Source: Sorangiineae bacterium MSr12523
GTDB taxonomy: Bacteria > Myxococcota_A > Polyangia > Polyangiales > Polyangiaceae
Assembly: GCA_037157775.1 (NCBI GenBank)
Contig: CP089982.1
Location: 7,343,501-7,407,500, forward strand
DNA: 64,000 bases
Direction: 5' to 3'
The stretch's first letter is position 1; every line of letters starts with the position of its first letter. The position numbers and the translations under genes were made by a program. Under the pieces are notes generated by a model. The model did no database searches and was not told the origin of the DNA. It saw only the letters and a list, made by a program, of their open reading frames with translations. Below, piece by piece: positions 16,514 to 24,838 of the stretch.

Positions 16514-17674
16514 TCACCACGAGTCCGGCGTAATCGACTGGCCGATGAAACGGGACTCGAACTCGTCGAAATCGCCCGAGAGACGACGCCATCGAAGCTC
16601 CCCGCGAACGTCTTCCGAGTACATGAGGCTCGGGGGGTCGAGGCGATAGTCGAGTGCGATCATGCGACCGTCCATATTGCTCGCCAGGACAAGCGTGCGC
16701 TCCTCGTCGAGGCAGCCACTCGCGTCCTTGTCGAAACCCAACCGGCGCTTTTCATCGGCACCCAATGCGCGAAGCCGCAGGATTTCGGCTTCTATTTCCG
16801 AGGGCGACAAGAAAATATCGAGTTCGCGGGCCCACCCCGTGGCGCATAAGAGGCGAGTTCCGTTCAGGAGCCCGGGGCGCCAACGATTCTCGCGGATTGA
16901 AGCGATGAAGCACTCCGGCAAGGGAAGGCCCAAAATGCGTGGGTGAGTATGGGGCAAGTTCGTTGCCCAAGGCACGACCTCGACCGAATGTGCATGGATG
17001 CTTCGGGCGGGGCCAATCCCCCCGCGTTGATCGACAATCCAGAGACCTTGCACACGAACGCGCGTCGGACGGTCCGGTTCCGGGTGGCCGGGCGGGAACA
17101 CCAGGATACTGCCCGATACGAAACTGGGCGCTTCGTGAGCGCGCTGCCAGCGCCCTTCCACGGCGATCAAGGAGCCATGGTAACGATGCGGATTGCTCGA
17201 GAGTTCTGCCTCGGTCGGGGTAAGCAGGGGACCGAGCGCCCGCGGAAGGGCCAAACGAGCACGGAGGCCGATAAGAAGCTGCTCGGCCGTCGTGGCATCC
17301 CACGGGCCGAGCCAAACGTGCCTCGTCGGCGGGCAGGCGTGTTGGACGACGACGGCGACTCCATTCCGATAGTCGCGCAGCATGGCGTCTCCTGCGAGTG
17401 CGGTCGCCATGCTGAACTCGATGATGGTGCCGAGGGTGCATCCTGCGGGCGTCTCCGGTGCGCTCGCCGTTCCGATGTGGGGCCCCGCCTCCAACAGCGT
17501 TTCCAGGTGCTCCGTGGGGTCCGCGACCGACGAATGAGCGATGGGCGAAGGCCAGCATACGTTCAGGAGGCCGCCCTCGGTGATCCAGGCTGCACACGTG
17601 TCCGTGAGAAGAATCGGTTCGAGCGATTCACGAGCCAAGATTCGTTCGACACGAGTGCGAAAGTCGGGGTCCAT
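16514..17674 (-). CDS. SMI1/KNR4-like domain protein of unknown function
   Basis: 386 residues, no signal peptide. The N-terminal two thirds are unrecognised (TDTCAAWITEGGLLNVCWP, TLGTIIEFSMATALAGDAML, a central HPRYHGSLIAVEGRW-like beta region). The C-terminal ~110 residues fit the SMI1/KNR4 pattern: a helix (LSPSEIEAEILRLRALG), then ERTLVLASNMDGRMIALDYRLDPPSLMY and a closing DFDEFESRFIG helix. SUKH/SMI1 proteins are often immunity proteins against secreted nuclease or deaminase toxins. No toxin gene is adjacent, so that role is only a suggestion. Confidence 0.55.
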   Translation of the reverse strand: MDPDFRTRVERILARESLEPILLTDTCAAWITEGGLLNVCWPSPIAHSSVADPTEHLETLLEAGPHIGTASAPETPAGCTLGTIIEFSMATALAGDAMLRDYRNGVAVVVQHACPPTRHVWLGPWDATTAEQLLIGLRARLALPRALGPLLTPTEAELSSNPHRYHGSLIAVEGRWQRAHEAPSFVSGSILVFPPGHPEPDRPTRVRVQGLWIVDQRGGIGPARSIHAHSVEVVPWATNLPHTHPRILGLPLPECFIASIRENRWRPGLLNGTRLLCATGWARELDIFLSPSEIEAEILRLRALGADEKRRLGFDKDASGCLDEERTLVLASNMDGRMIALDYRLDPPSLMYSEDVRGELRWRRLSGDFDEFESRFIGQSITPDSW

Positions 17675-17881
17675 ATGGAAATACTACCCCATGAAACACT
17701 ATTTCCGAGGCGCAGCCGTCCGCCTCCGCGTAAGCCAAGCGGAAAATCGGCGAAGCTCCCCCGCGGGCCGCTGAAATGGCAGCTCGCGGTGAAGCAAGCC
17801 ATTCTACCCTGTGCGCTTTTCGCGCGAGAGATACTCCGCACAGGCGACCCGTTGCGACAGGCAAGTACCCTTGCTGGGCGG

Positions 17882-18697
17882 CTAAGGCTTCGCCAGCGTC
17901 GTCACGGGTACGGCGCCCAAGGATTCCCCGAACCATTGATCGCGGAGGCGCTTTTGCGTGCCGTCGGTGCGGGCTTGCGCCATCACTTCGTTGATGATGG
18001 TGAGAAGCTTGGTATTGCCTTTTTTGACGGCAATACCGAGTTGCTCGCCCGTGTCCACGTAGGCGGCAATTTGGAAGGCGATGTTGCCCGAATCTTTCAT
18101 CCACGTTTGCACGGCGGGGTGATCGACGATGGCCGCTTCCACACGGCCCGTGCGGAGGGCAAGCAGCACGGCGTCCGAGCTCTCGAAGGGAAGCAGGTTG
18201 AGCTCTTTCGTTTTGGCGAGATCCTCGCCGATGGTTTGCGATTGGACCCCTACCCTCTTTGCACTGTTCTTGACGGCGTCGAGGCTCGTCATGCCGGTTC
18301 CACGCTTGACGACCAGCGCCTGGTACGCGTCGAAATATGGCTCCGAGAAGTCGACGCTTTTGCGTCGTGCATCGGTCATGGTCAGTCCTGCCGCCACGAG
18401 ATCACACTGATTCGAATCGAGCATCGCGCCCGTCGTGAGGTTCTCCACCGACGTGTCGACGAACTGGACCTTCACCCCGAGCCTCTGCGCGACCAATTCC
18501 ACGACATCGACGTCGAAGCCCGTAATTTTGCCATCTCGCTCGAATTCGAAAGGGGCAAACGGGACGTGCGTACAGGTCACGAGCTTGCCCGACTTAACCA
18601 GGGGCACGCCGGCCGATCTGTCTTTGCTGCAACCGGCAATCAACGCAGACACCACCACGGCCGCGCCAAAGACGAGGCACTTGCTACGAACGAACAA
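17882..18697 (-). CDS. Amino-acid ABC transporter substrate-binding lipoprotein (SBP family 3)
   Basis: 271 residues; starts with TTG at 18697 after a strong GGAGGAGGG site. A lipobox (ALIAGC, Cys23) anchors it to a membrane. The SBP_bac_3 signature is complete: VPFAPFEFERDGKITGFDVD in pieces, VELVAQRLGVKVQFVDTS, CDLVAAGLTMTDARRKSVDFSEPYFDAYQ, VGVQSQTIGEDLA, and a C-terminal YVDTGEQLGIAVKKGN. It would bind a polar amino acid. No permease or ATPase gene lies beside it, so the partner transporter is elsewhere or the protein acts as a stand-alone receptor. Confidence 0.88.
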   Translation of the reverse strand: MFVRSKCLVFGAAVVVSALIAGCSKDRSAGVPLVKSGKLVTCTHVPFAPFEFERDGKITGFDVDVVELVAQRLGVKVQFVDTSVENLTTGAMLDSNQCDLVAAGLTMTDARRKSVDFSEPYFDAYQALVVKRGTGMTSLDAVKNSAKRVGVQSQTIGEDLAKTKELNLLPFESSDAVLLALRTGRVEAAIVDHPAVQTWMKDSGNIAFQIAAYVDTGEQLGIAVKKGNTKLLTIINEVMAQARTDGTQKRLRDQWFGESLGAVPVTTLAKP

Positions 18698-18909
18698 AAG
18701 GGTCCCTCCTCCCGAGTCGAAAAATTACCCAGCGCGTCATCCCGCGCAGGCCCCCAAGCCATAGCGCATGGATCAAACACGTCAACACAGTGTGCGCAGA
18801 TCGGCGCGATAGGGCACGGGAATCGTAAGGGTTTTCCAATGTTCGTTGCAAAATACACCCCCACGTAACGCCATTTCGCGCCACGCGGGGGTGTGAGAAG
18901 CCGCAGTGC

Positions 18910-19416
18910 TCAGTAGGGAACGAATCCGGACCAGCTCACGGCGAAGTTTCCCTGGATGCAAGCCGAGGAACCGCTCGGAATCGGGATTCTCGCGCCATGG
19001 ACCTCACCTTGTGCCTCGAGGATGCGGTAATCGAAAATCGGCCCCGAGCAATCCGTACCCGCCGGGACGACGTACACGGAAACGAAGGGCGGTGATGATC
19101 CCATGGAGAGATCCGTCAGCACGAAGGGGCCATTGACGGCGAACTTTGCCCCTTGGTCCGTGAACATGAAACCAGCGCGGAGTTGACGCATATCCGTATC
19201 CGCCGTGGCGACGGCGGTGGGTTCTGCAGCAACGGACGGTGAGGCGGCCGACGCGACGTGCACACCCAAGACCGGAGCAACATGGTTCTCCACCTGGGTG
19301 GGACGTCCCTGTTCGCGTGAACCCGCAGCAGGGTGGCCGCTGCCAAACGAAACAACGGATGCGACACCGGCAATGACGCCCAATCCAATGAGCGAAACCT
19401 TCCCCAAACCAATCAT
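18910..19416 (-). CDS. Secreted hypothetical protein
   Basis: 168 residues; the start at 19416 has an AAGGA site. A signal peptide or N-terminal anchor (VSLIGLGVIAGVASVVSFGSG) is followed by an Ala/Val-rich linker and a small beta domain (FVLTDLSMGSSPPFVSVYVVPAG, CSGPIFDYRILEAQGE, ACIQGNFAVSWSGFVPY) with two cysteines that may pair. Family not recognised. It is divergent from the TPR lipoprotein gene. Confidence 0.6.
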   Translation of the reverse strand: MIGLGKVSLIGLGVIAGVASVVSFGSGHPAAGSREQGRPTQVENHVAPVLGVHVASAASPSVAAEPTAVATADTDMRQLRAGFMFTDQGAKFAVNGPFVLTDLSMGSSPPFVSVYVVPAGTDCSGPIFDYRILEAQGEVHGARIPIPSGSSACIQGNFAVSWSGFVPY

Positions 19417-19579
19417 GGTCCGTCATCCTTTTTCTTGAATTCGAAAGACAATCGTCTTTCGGTCTCACGACACTCGTGACAACGACACCAACCTTCTCAT
19501 CGCCCCCGAGAACGCAATGGATAATGCGACGGTCTGACAATTGCGATTACCCAATCTTTTCGCTATTACGATATCCGCA

Positions 19580-20857
19580 ATGACGCCCTCACTGTTCCCA
19601 TCGACCGCACGCCCCCATTGGTTGCGAACAAAAAGCATTCTCCCACTGACGGCCGTCGCATTGGCGTCGTTGGTCGGATGCCGCTCTCCCAAGTCGACGG
19701 GTACAACTGCCTCCGATGCACCCGATACATCTCATGCATCTTCCGCACCCGTCGCCACCCCCGACGCAACAGCGCCACTCGCAGTTGCCGATGCGGCCGC
19801 ACAGCCCCTCGCGCATCAACCCAGGAGAGCTCCATCGGGTCCGGTGCCCTGCATCGATTACGCGGCGGCGATGGCGCAAGGGCGCGCAGCGACTCGGGAA
19901 AAGCGGTACGACGATGCGATTCGCGCTTTTCGGTCGGCGGTGCGGCGGCGTCCTTTTGACGCCGCGGCCTGGGCGGAGCAGGGGTATGCCGAGTTGCTCG
20001 GTGGGTACGATGCCCATGCGACGCTGGCCTTCGCCAAAACGCGGACCAAGAAAGCGGCGCTCCTATCGGCCATTTGGTTCAACGATGCGGAGGCTTACGC
20101 GCGTGAAGGCAATGGCGAATGGGCGCGCATCCACTATGCCGTGGCCGCGAGCCATGGGAACCAGGCGGCCGCCGCCAAACTCGGCGCCCAATCGCGATGC
20201 ACCGCTACATGGGATACCAACGTCCCCTCACTCAAGGTGCAAAAAGGCTGGGTCCAAGTACTTCAAGCCATGCCCGAAACGATGTGCGCTGGGAAACGCG
20301 AGCCCAAGACCACCGAAAAAGAGGCGCGTAAGGAAGCCTGCCGCGACTGCGGCTCGGGAGCGGGGGCCTCTCTCGAGGAAAGCGACAATTGCGAAGGCAA
20401 AGGGCCTTGGCGCATTTCCAATGGCTATATGAATTGCCACGTCTTTTCCTTGTCGATACAGCCCCTGGGCGGAAACCATTTCACCGTGCTCGACGAAGGC
20501 GAGCCATCGCTCACGCCCACGTCCGCCGGTTGGAAATCCGTATCCGACGGAGGTGGCGCGGAGTTCAGCCCGCACAGCGAATGGCCACGCGACGAAACGG
20601 AACACGCGGAATGCCCTCCCGACGATGCAAAGCCCGAAGTCGAACCGGGCGAGCCTTCCGCTCCGGTCTGCGGCGAAGCCGGTGAACCCACCGCGGTCGC
20701 CTTCGTACCCTCCGTACAGCGCTATTACGACAAGGCCGGCAAAGGCCGTATCGAGGTGACCATCTGGGCCGGCTCACCGCAAGTCACCATCGCGGGAAAC
20801 ACCGCCACCATCCAGGGTGCGGGCTGCCAGGAAAAGGTGGCGCTATCCGCCGAATGA
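19580..20857 (+). CDS. TPR-containing lipoprotein of unknown function
   Basis: 425 residues. I chose the ATG at 19580, which gives a lipoprotein signal with lipobox ASLVGC; the frame opens upstream at a TTG without support. A disordered Ser/Thr/Ala/Pro region is followed at about 100-180 by tetratricopeptide-like repeats (AAMAQGRAATREKRYDDAIRAF, FDAAAWAEQGYAELLGGYDAH, ARIHYAVAASHGN). The C-terminal half is cysteine-rich (CRDCGSGAG, SDNCEG) and beta-like. It is probably an outer-membrane or periplasmic scaffold protein; I know no named family. Confidence 0.6.
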   Translation: MTPSLFPSTARPHWLRTKSILPLTAVALASLVGCRSPKSTGTTASDAPDTSHASSAPVATPDATAPLAVADAAAQPLAHQPRRAPSGPVPCIDYAAAMAQGRAATREKRYDDAIRAFRSAVRRRPFDAAAWAEQGYAELLGGYDAHATLAFAKTRTKKAALLSAIWFNDAEAYAREGNGEWARIHYAVAASHGNQAAAAKLGAQSRCTATWDTNVPSLKVQKGWVQVLQAMPETMCAGKREPKTTEKEARKEACRDCGSGAGASLEESDNCEGKGPWRISNGYMNCHVFSLSIQPLGGNHFTVLDEGEPSLTPTSAGWKSVSDGGGAEFSPHSEWPRDETEHAECPPDDAKPEVEPGEPSAPVCGEAGEPTAVAFVPSVQRYYDKAGKGRIEVTIWAGSPQVTIAGNTATIQGAGCQEKVALSAE

Positions 20858-21179
20858 AGATTCGTCGCCGAATGGCGTCCCACGAAGAGAGAACTCCCAG
20901 TTCCCTATGGCTCGACGAGAGCCAAATACCATTCAGCCGAAGCTGCACAATCGCGTTCTGCCGTGCACATCGGTGATATTCGGCGCATCCCGCCACGATG
21001 AACACGGTTGCGGTTTGGCGCCGTGGGACAAGCGTTCGGCGCGGGCGAACAAGTGCACCGGACTCACGATGTGTTACTTCAAGCGCGCATCATACCGTTG
21101 CGAAGATGGCCGATTGACGCGCACGAATTTCGTGCGCGAGCTCTCGCTCTTCGCAACTTTGGTTGAGCGCAGGATCCGT
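20858..21179. other. 322-bp stretch without a recognised gene
   Basis: The downstream coding frame is open through this stretch, but the added residues show no similarity to RNA polymerase and lack a ribosome site, so I treat it as a leader region. No hairpin or palindrome stands out. Confidence 0.4.
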
Positions 21180-21935
21180 ATGTCATTTCCAATACAGAGT
21201 TTTTCCGAATACCCCAGCACGACCTTGAAACACGTCGTGCTTTCCCCCATCGACCAGGATGCACTTCCGAGCTACGCGCCCGGTGTCGTGAGCAACATGG
21301 CGACATATACGACGGCGGACCTTCGTCCGGCGGCGGGCGGACTGTTCGACGAAGGCATCTTCGGTCAGCCGAACGGCTCCGATGGTGAATCGAATGACGA
21401 CGTGCTCGTTTGCGGTCCGCGGACGACCCGCTTCGGTCGGATCACCCTCGCCGAACCCGTGCCTCATCCACTCGTGCACGGTGTCTTGCTTCTCACCGTG
21501 CCGGTTCTGCCTGCGGATCTGCGGCGGGTCGCCCTTCAACGAGGGCAGCTCGTCCTTGGAGATCTCAACCGGCTTTATCTCGAAGTCCTTCGTTACAATG
21601 CGCGGATCGTTCGACTGCGGAAGCTCGGCATTCCGGATGCGCTCGATATGATTGCGCTCATCCGCAAAGAGTTGGCCCGAGCCGTGGCAGCGCTCATGAA
21701 GAACGAGCGGCTCGAGGACCCCGTGCGGGACGAGTCGGGGCGCGTCCTTACTTCCTTGTCAGGCTCCCTCAAGCCAAGTGTCGCGGAGGCGCTCGGCATG
21801 CTGGACGAATGCGCGATCCATGGCGCGATGCTCGGCGGACCGCTCCCCATGCCCGTGCACCGGATCGTGGCAACGCTGATTGCCATGGCGCTCGAGGTTC
21901 GGTCGAAGAACGGCACGATCCTTCGGCTTCATTGA
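21180..21935 (+). CDS. Mini RpoC-like protein: RNA polymerase beta' N-terminus plus clamp coiled coil only
   Basis: 251 residues from the ATG at 21180. Residues 15-65 match the start of beta' (LKHVVLSPIDQDALPSYAPG against IKIALASPDMIRSWSFGEV in E. coli; then GGLFDEGIFG against DGLFCARIFG). RFGRITLAEPVPHP matches RMGHIELASPTAHIW. Then LLLTVPVLPADLR matches LTVLPVLPPDLR, and LGDLNRLYLEVLRYNARIVR through AVAALMKN matches the clamp coiled coil. SGRVLTSLSGSLK matches the entry to switch 2, where similarity stops. Three of four zinc-ribbon cysteines and about 130 residues (beta' ~112-240) are absent, as is all catalytic sequence. It cannot polymerise RNA; a regulatory decoy is possible. Confidence 0.78.
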   Translation: MSFPIQSFSEYPSTTLKHVVLSPIDQDALPSYAPGVVSNMATYTTADLRPAAGGLFDEGIFGQPNGSDGESNDDVLVCGPRTTRFGRITLAEPVPHPLVHGVLLLTVPVLPADLRRVALQRGQLVLGDLNRLYLEVLRYNARIVRLRKLGIPDALDMIALIRKELARAVAALMKNERLEDPVRDESGRVLTSLSGSLKPSVAEALGMLDECAIHGAMLGGPLPMPVHRIVATLIAMALEVRSKNGTILRLH

Positions 21936-21974
21936 ACCTGTGATGCTACCAATTCCTCGATTTCGAGGGGTGTC

Positions 21975-22982
21975 ATGAAGTTTCCTGTCATCGCCGCCAA
22001 GGTGATGCTCGAAGGCTTTCATGCACTCGGCCTCGACACCGAATTGATCCGCGAAAGCGCTGGGATCGACGCGAAGGCCCTGGCCGATGTCACGGGCCAT
22101 CTTCCTGGGACGAGCTTCGGGCAGATGTGGGCGTGCGCGTTCGAGGTCGTGGGACGCGATTCGCTGGCCGTGGAGGTTGCACAAAACCTGCCTCTCGGCT
22201 CGGTTGGCATTCTCGATTACTTGTTCGCGTCGGCCAATTCGGTTGGCGCTGCGCTGGACGTCGTGAGTCAGTATTTCGGACTCGTGACCGAGCAAATCTC
22301 TCTCGAAATCGAGCGCACCCTGGGACGTCTTTGGATCCGCGTTCGCAACGACGCAAAGCTCGACGCGTACGAAGTGAGTGACGAGCTCGCGCTGAGTTGG
22401 ACGCTCCGCCGCCTGCACGAATTCGCCGTTGTCCCCCCGAAGCTCATCGAAATGAGCCTCACACGCAAGTCCGTGACCGACGTGGCGAACTGGGAGCGCC
22501 TCCTGGGAACGAAGATCCGCTTTGGAAGCCTCGTTTCGGGCATTTGCTTCACCGCCGATGCCGCCGACATTCCGCTGAAAACGGCGGACCCTCGTTTGCA
22601 GCTCATCCTGCGTGGCGTGCTTCCCGAATTCAGCGGAAGTACGCCGTCGCAACTGCTCGTCGTCCGGGCCGCCGTGCGGAATCTGCTGCGAAAGGCGCAG
22701 CTGAGCGAGGCCAATCTCGCGCGAGAGCTGTCACTCTCCGTGCGTTCTCTTCAGCGCCGCTTGCAGGAAAGCGGATCCAGCTACCGAACCCTCGTCGAGG
22801 ACGCGCGGCATGAAGAAGCGATTCGCATGCTTTCGTCGACCGAGTATTCCCTGGCCGAGATCGCACACGCTCTCGGATTTCGCGAACACGCGTCGTTCAC
22901 CAAGGCATTTCGCCGCTGGACGGGGCTGTCTCCGTCGGCGTGGCTGCAAGAGAGGGCTCGTCTTGCGCCGCAATCGCATTGA
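21975..22982 (+). CDS. AraC-family transcriptional regulator (Arabinose_bd/OruR type)
   Basis: 335 residues. The N-terminal ~190 residues match the Arabinose_bd-type sensor domain (LIRESAGIDAKALADVTGHLPGTSF, GSVGILDYLFASANSVGAAL, FAVVPPKLIEMSLTRKS). Residues 240-330 hold two helix-turn-helix motifs (LARELSLSVRSLQRRLQESG and LAEIAHALGFREHASFTKAFRRWTGLSPSAW). It starts 39 bp after the RpoC-like gene and may be co-transcribed; it then probably controls that gene or senses a small acid or amino-acid-like ligand. Confidence 0.9.
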   Translation: MKFPVIAAKVMLEGFHALGLDTELIRESAGIDAKALADVTGHLPGTSFGQMWACAFEVVGRDSLAVEVAQNLPLGSVGILDYLFASANSVGAALDVVSQYFGLVTEQISLEIERTLGRLWIRVRNDAKLDAYEVSDELALSWTLRRLHEFAVVPPKLIEMSLTRKSVTDVANWERLLGTKIRFGSLVSGICFTADAADIPLKTADPRLQLILRGVLPEFSGSTPSQLLVVRAAVRNLLRKAQLSEANLARELSLSVRSLQRRLQESGSSYRTLVEDARHEEAIRMLSSTEYSLAEIAHALGFREHASFTKAFRRWTGLSPSAWLQERARLAPQSH

Positions 22983-22999
22983 GCCGCGCGAAATGGACC

Positions 23000-24763
23000 T
23001 CAATTCACCGCATTCGCATCTTCGTCGAGAATGCGCTGTAGCTCGGCCGCGTACTCCTTCGACGAAGCGATGAGCGCTTTCTCATCGTCGCGCAGGTGAT
23101 AGAGCGCACGCATCCGCGTATCGTCGTATTCGGCAAATCGCTTCACCGCGCTGCGTGCCTCGCTCGTGGTGAGGCCCACCGCCTCGAGCGCCCATGCGGA
23201 CATCTCGAGGCTGGCCGCGAACGTCTCGCGGGAAAGGACATCGATGCCCAGGCCGAGCAGCGCATACGCATGTTGGCGATTGCGAGCGCGCGCGATGATC
23301 TTCAAATGCGGAAAATGGTGCAGCACCGACTTGGCCACGGTCAGAGACGTCTCCATGTCGTCCACCGCGAGCACGAACAGCGTCGCTTGTTCGGCGCCGG
23401 CCGCACGGAGCAAGTCGGGCCGGGAAGCATCGCCATAATAAATCTTGTTACCGAATCGCTTCACGAAGTCCGTATGCTGCGCACTGGCGTCGAGTGCGGT
23501 GTACGCAATTCCTTTGGCGCGTAGGACGCGGCCGACAATCTGCCCTACCCGCCCGAACCCGGCGATGATCACGGGGTTGCCCTCGTTCGACGGTTCGTCG
23601 AACTCGCGTGCGGCGCCCGCATCTTTTCGCGCGAGAACCCGATCGCGCACGATGAACAGGAGCGGCGTCACCGCCATCGACAACGTGACGACCACCACGA
23701 GCAAATCGGCAATGGCCTTGTCCAGCACCGCCCCCTCCTGGGCCACGCCGAAGATGACGAATGCGAACTCACCGCCCTGCGAAATGGCCACGGCGAGGCT
23801 GGTCGACCCGCGCGCGGGCAGCTTCGCCAGACGCCCCACGCCCCAGAGAACCGCAAACTTGATCGCCGTGAGGCCCACGACGAGCCCCGCCACCGTGAGG
23901 GGACGGCCGAGCAGGATCTTCATATCGGCCGACATCCCCACGGCCATGAAGAACAGTCCCAACAGGAGGCCCTTGTACGGCTCGATGTTCGCTTCCAGCT
24001 CGTGCCGGTATTCGGAATCGGCCAACAGCACACCGGCCACGAAAGCCCCCAGCGCCTCCGAAAGGTCGATGGCGTGCATCAGCAGCGCGGTGCCGACGAC
24101 CACCAGCAACGTGGCCGCCGCCGAGAGATCGTGGTTCTTCGCCCCCGCGATGAAGCGCAGCATGGGCCGAAGCAGGTAGCGCCCGGCCAGGCCGAGCCCC
24201 ACCATCACCCCCAGCACGATGAGCGCGCGCAGGCCCGGGCTCGGGCCGTGTTCGCTCGCCCCGCCCGCGAGCATCGGAACGAGCGCCAATGTGGGAATGG
24301 CCGCGACGTCTTGAAAGAGCAAAATGCCGAATGCCACCTTGCCGTGAGGCCGCGCGAGCTCGTTTTTCTCTCCGAGAACCTGCAGCGCGAACGCCGTCGA
24401 CGACATGGCCAAGGCCAGCCCGGCCACGAGGGCCGTGCGCCAGCCCACCCCGAAGAGCAGCCCTGCTCCGCCGAGGGCAGCCGCCGTCGCGAACACTTGT
24501 GCGCCGCCGATGCCGAACACCGTGCCGCGCATCTTCCAAAGGCGGGCTGGCTGCAGCTCCAACCCGATAAGGAAGAGCAGAAGCACGACCCCGAACTCCG
24601 CGAAATGCAGCGTCTCCTCGACCCGCGAGATCAGCCGAAGACCGCATGGCCCAATCAGAACGCCCGCCACCAGGTACCCGATCACGGTACCCAGGCCGAG
24701 CCGCTTGGAGATGGGGACCACGAACACGGCGGCCGCGAGAAAAATGGCAACGTCGACCAGCAT
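23000..24763 (-). CDS. Kef-type potassium/proton antiporter with RCK (TrkA-N) domain
   Basis: 587 residues. About 12 hydrophobic segments form the CPA2 Na/K-proton exchanger (LGTVIGYLVAGVLIGPCGLRLI, GVVLLLFLIGLELQP, AFGILLFQDVAAIP, SEALGAFVAGVLLAD, FFMAVGMSADM). From about residue 395 a Rossmann RCK domain begins (NPVIIAGFGRVGQIVGRVL, NKIYYGDASRPDLLRAAG, KIIARARNRQHAYALLGLG), followed by a charged C-terminal helix. KefB/KefC-type proteins release potassium and acidify the cytoplasm during electrophile stress. No KefF/KefG-type ancillary subunit gene is adjacent. Confidence 0.9.
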   Translation of the reverse strand: MLVDVAIFLAAAVFVVPISKRLGLGTVIGYLVAGVLIGPCGLRLISRVEETLHFAEFGVVLLLFLIGLELQPARLWKMRGTVFGIGGAQVFATAAALGGAGLLFGVGWRTALVAGLALAMSSTAFALQVLGEKNELARPHGKVAFGILLFQDVAAIPTLALVPMLAGGASEHGPSPGLRALIVLGVMVGLGLAGRYLLRPMLRFIAGAKNHDLSAAATLLVVVGTALLMHAIDLSEALGAFVAGVLLADSEYRHELEANIEPYKGLLLGLFFMAVGMSADMKILLGRPLTVAGLVVGLTAIKFAVLWGVGRLAKLPARGSTSLAVAISQGGEFAFVIFGVAQEGAVLDKAIADLLVVVVTLSMAVTPLLFIVRDRVLARKDAGAAREFDEPSNEGNPVIIAGFGRVGQIVGRVLRAKGIAYTALDASAQHTDFVKRFGNKIYYGDASRPDLLRAAGAEQATLFVLAVDDMETSLTVAKSVLHHFPHLKIIARARNRQHAYALLGLGIDVLSRETFAASLEMSAWALEAVGLTTSEARSAVKRFAEYDDTRMRALYHLRDDEKALIASSKEYAAELQRILDEDANAVN

Positions 24764-24838
24764 CGGTCCCGCGAGAATGCCTCAGCTGAGCGGCCTCGCG
24801 GGCCAAATTCGACCTTACGAACCGATCAGTACGCTGCC

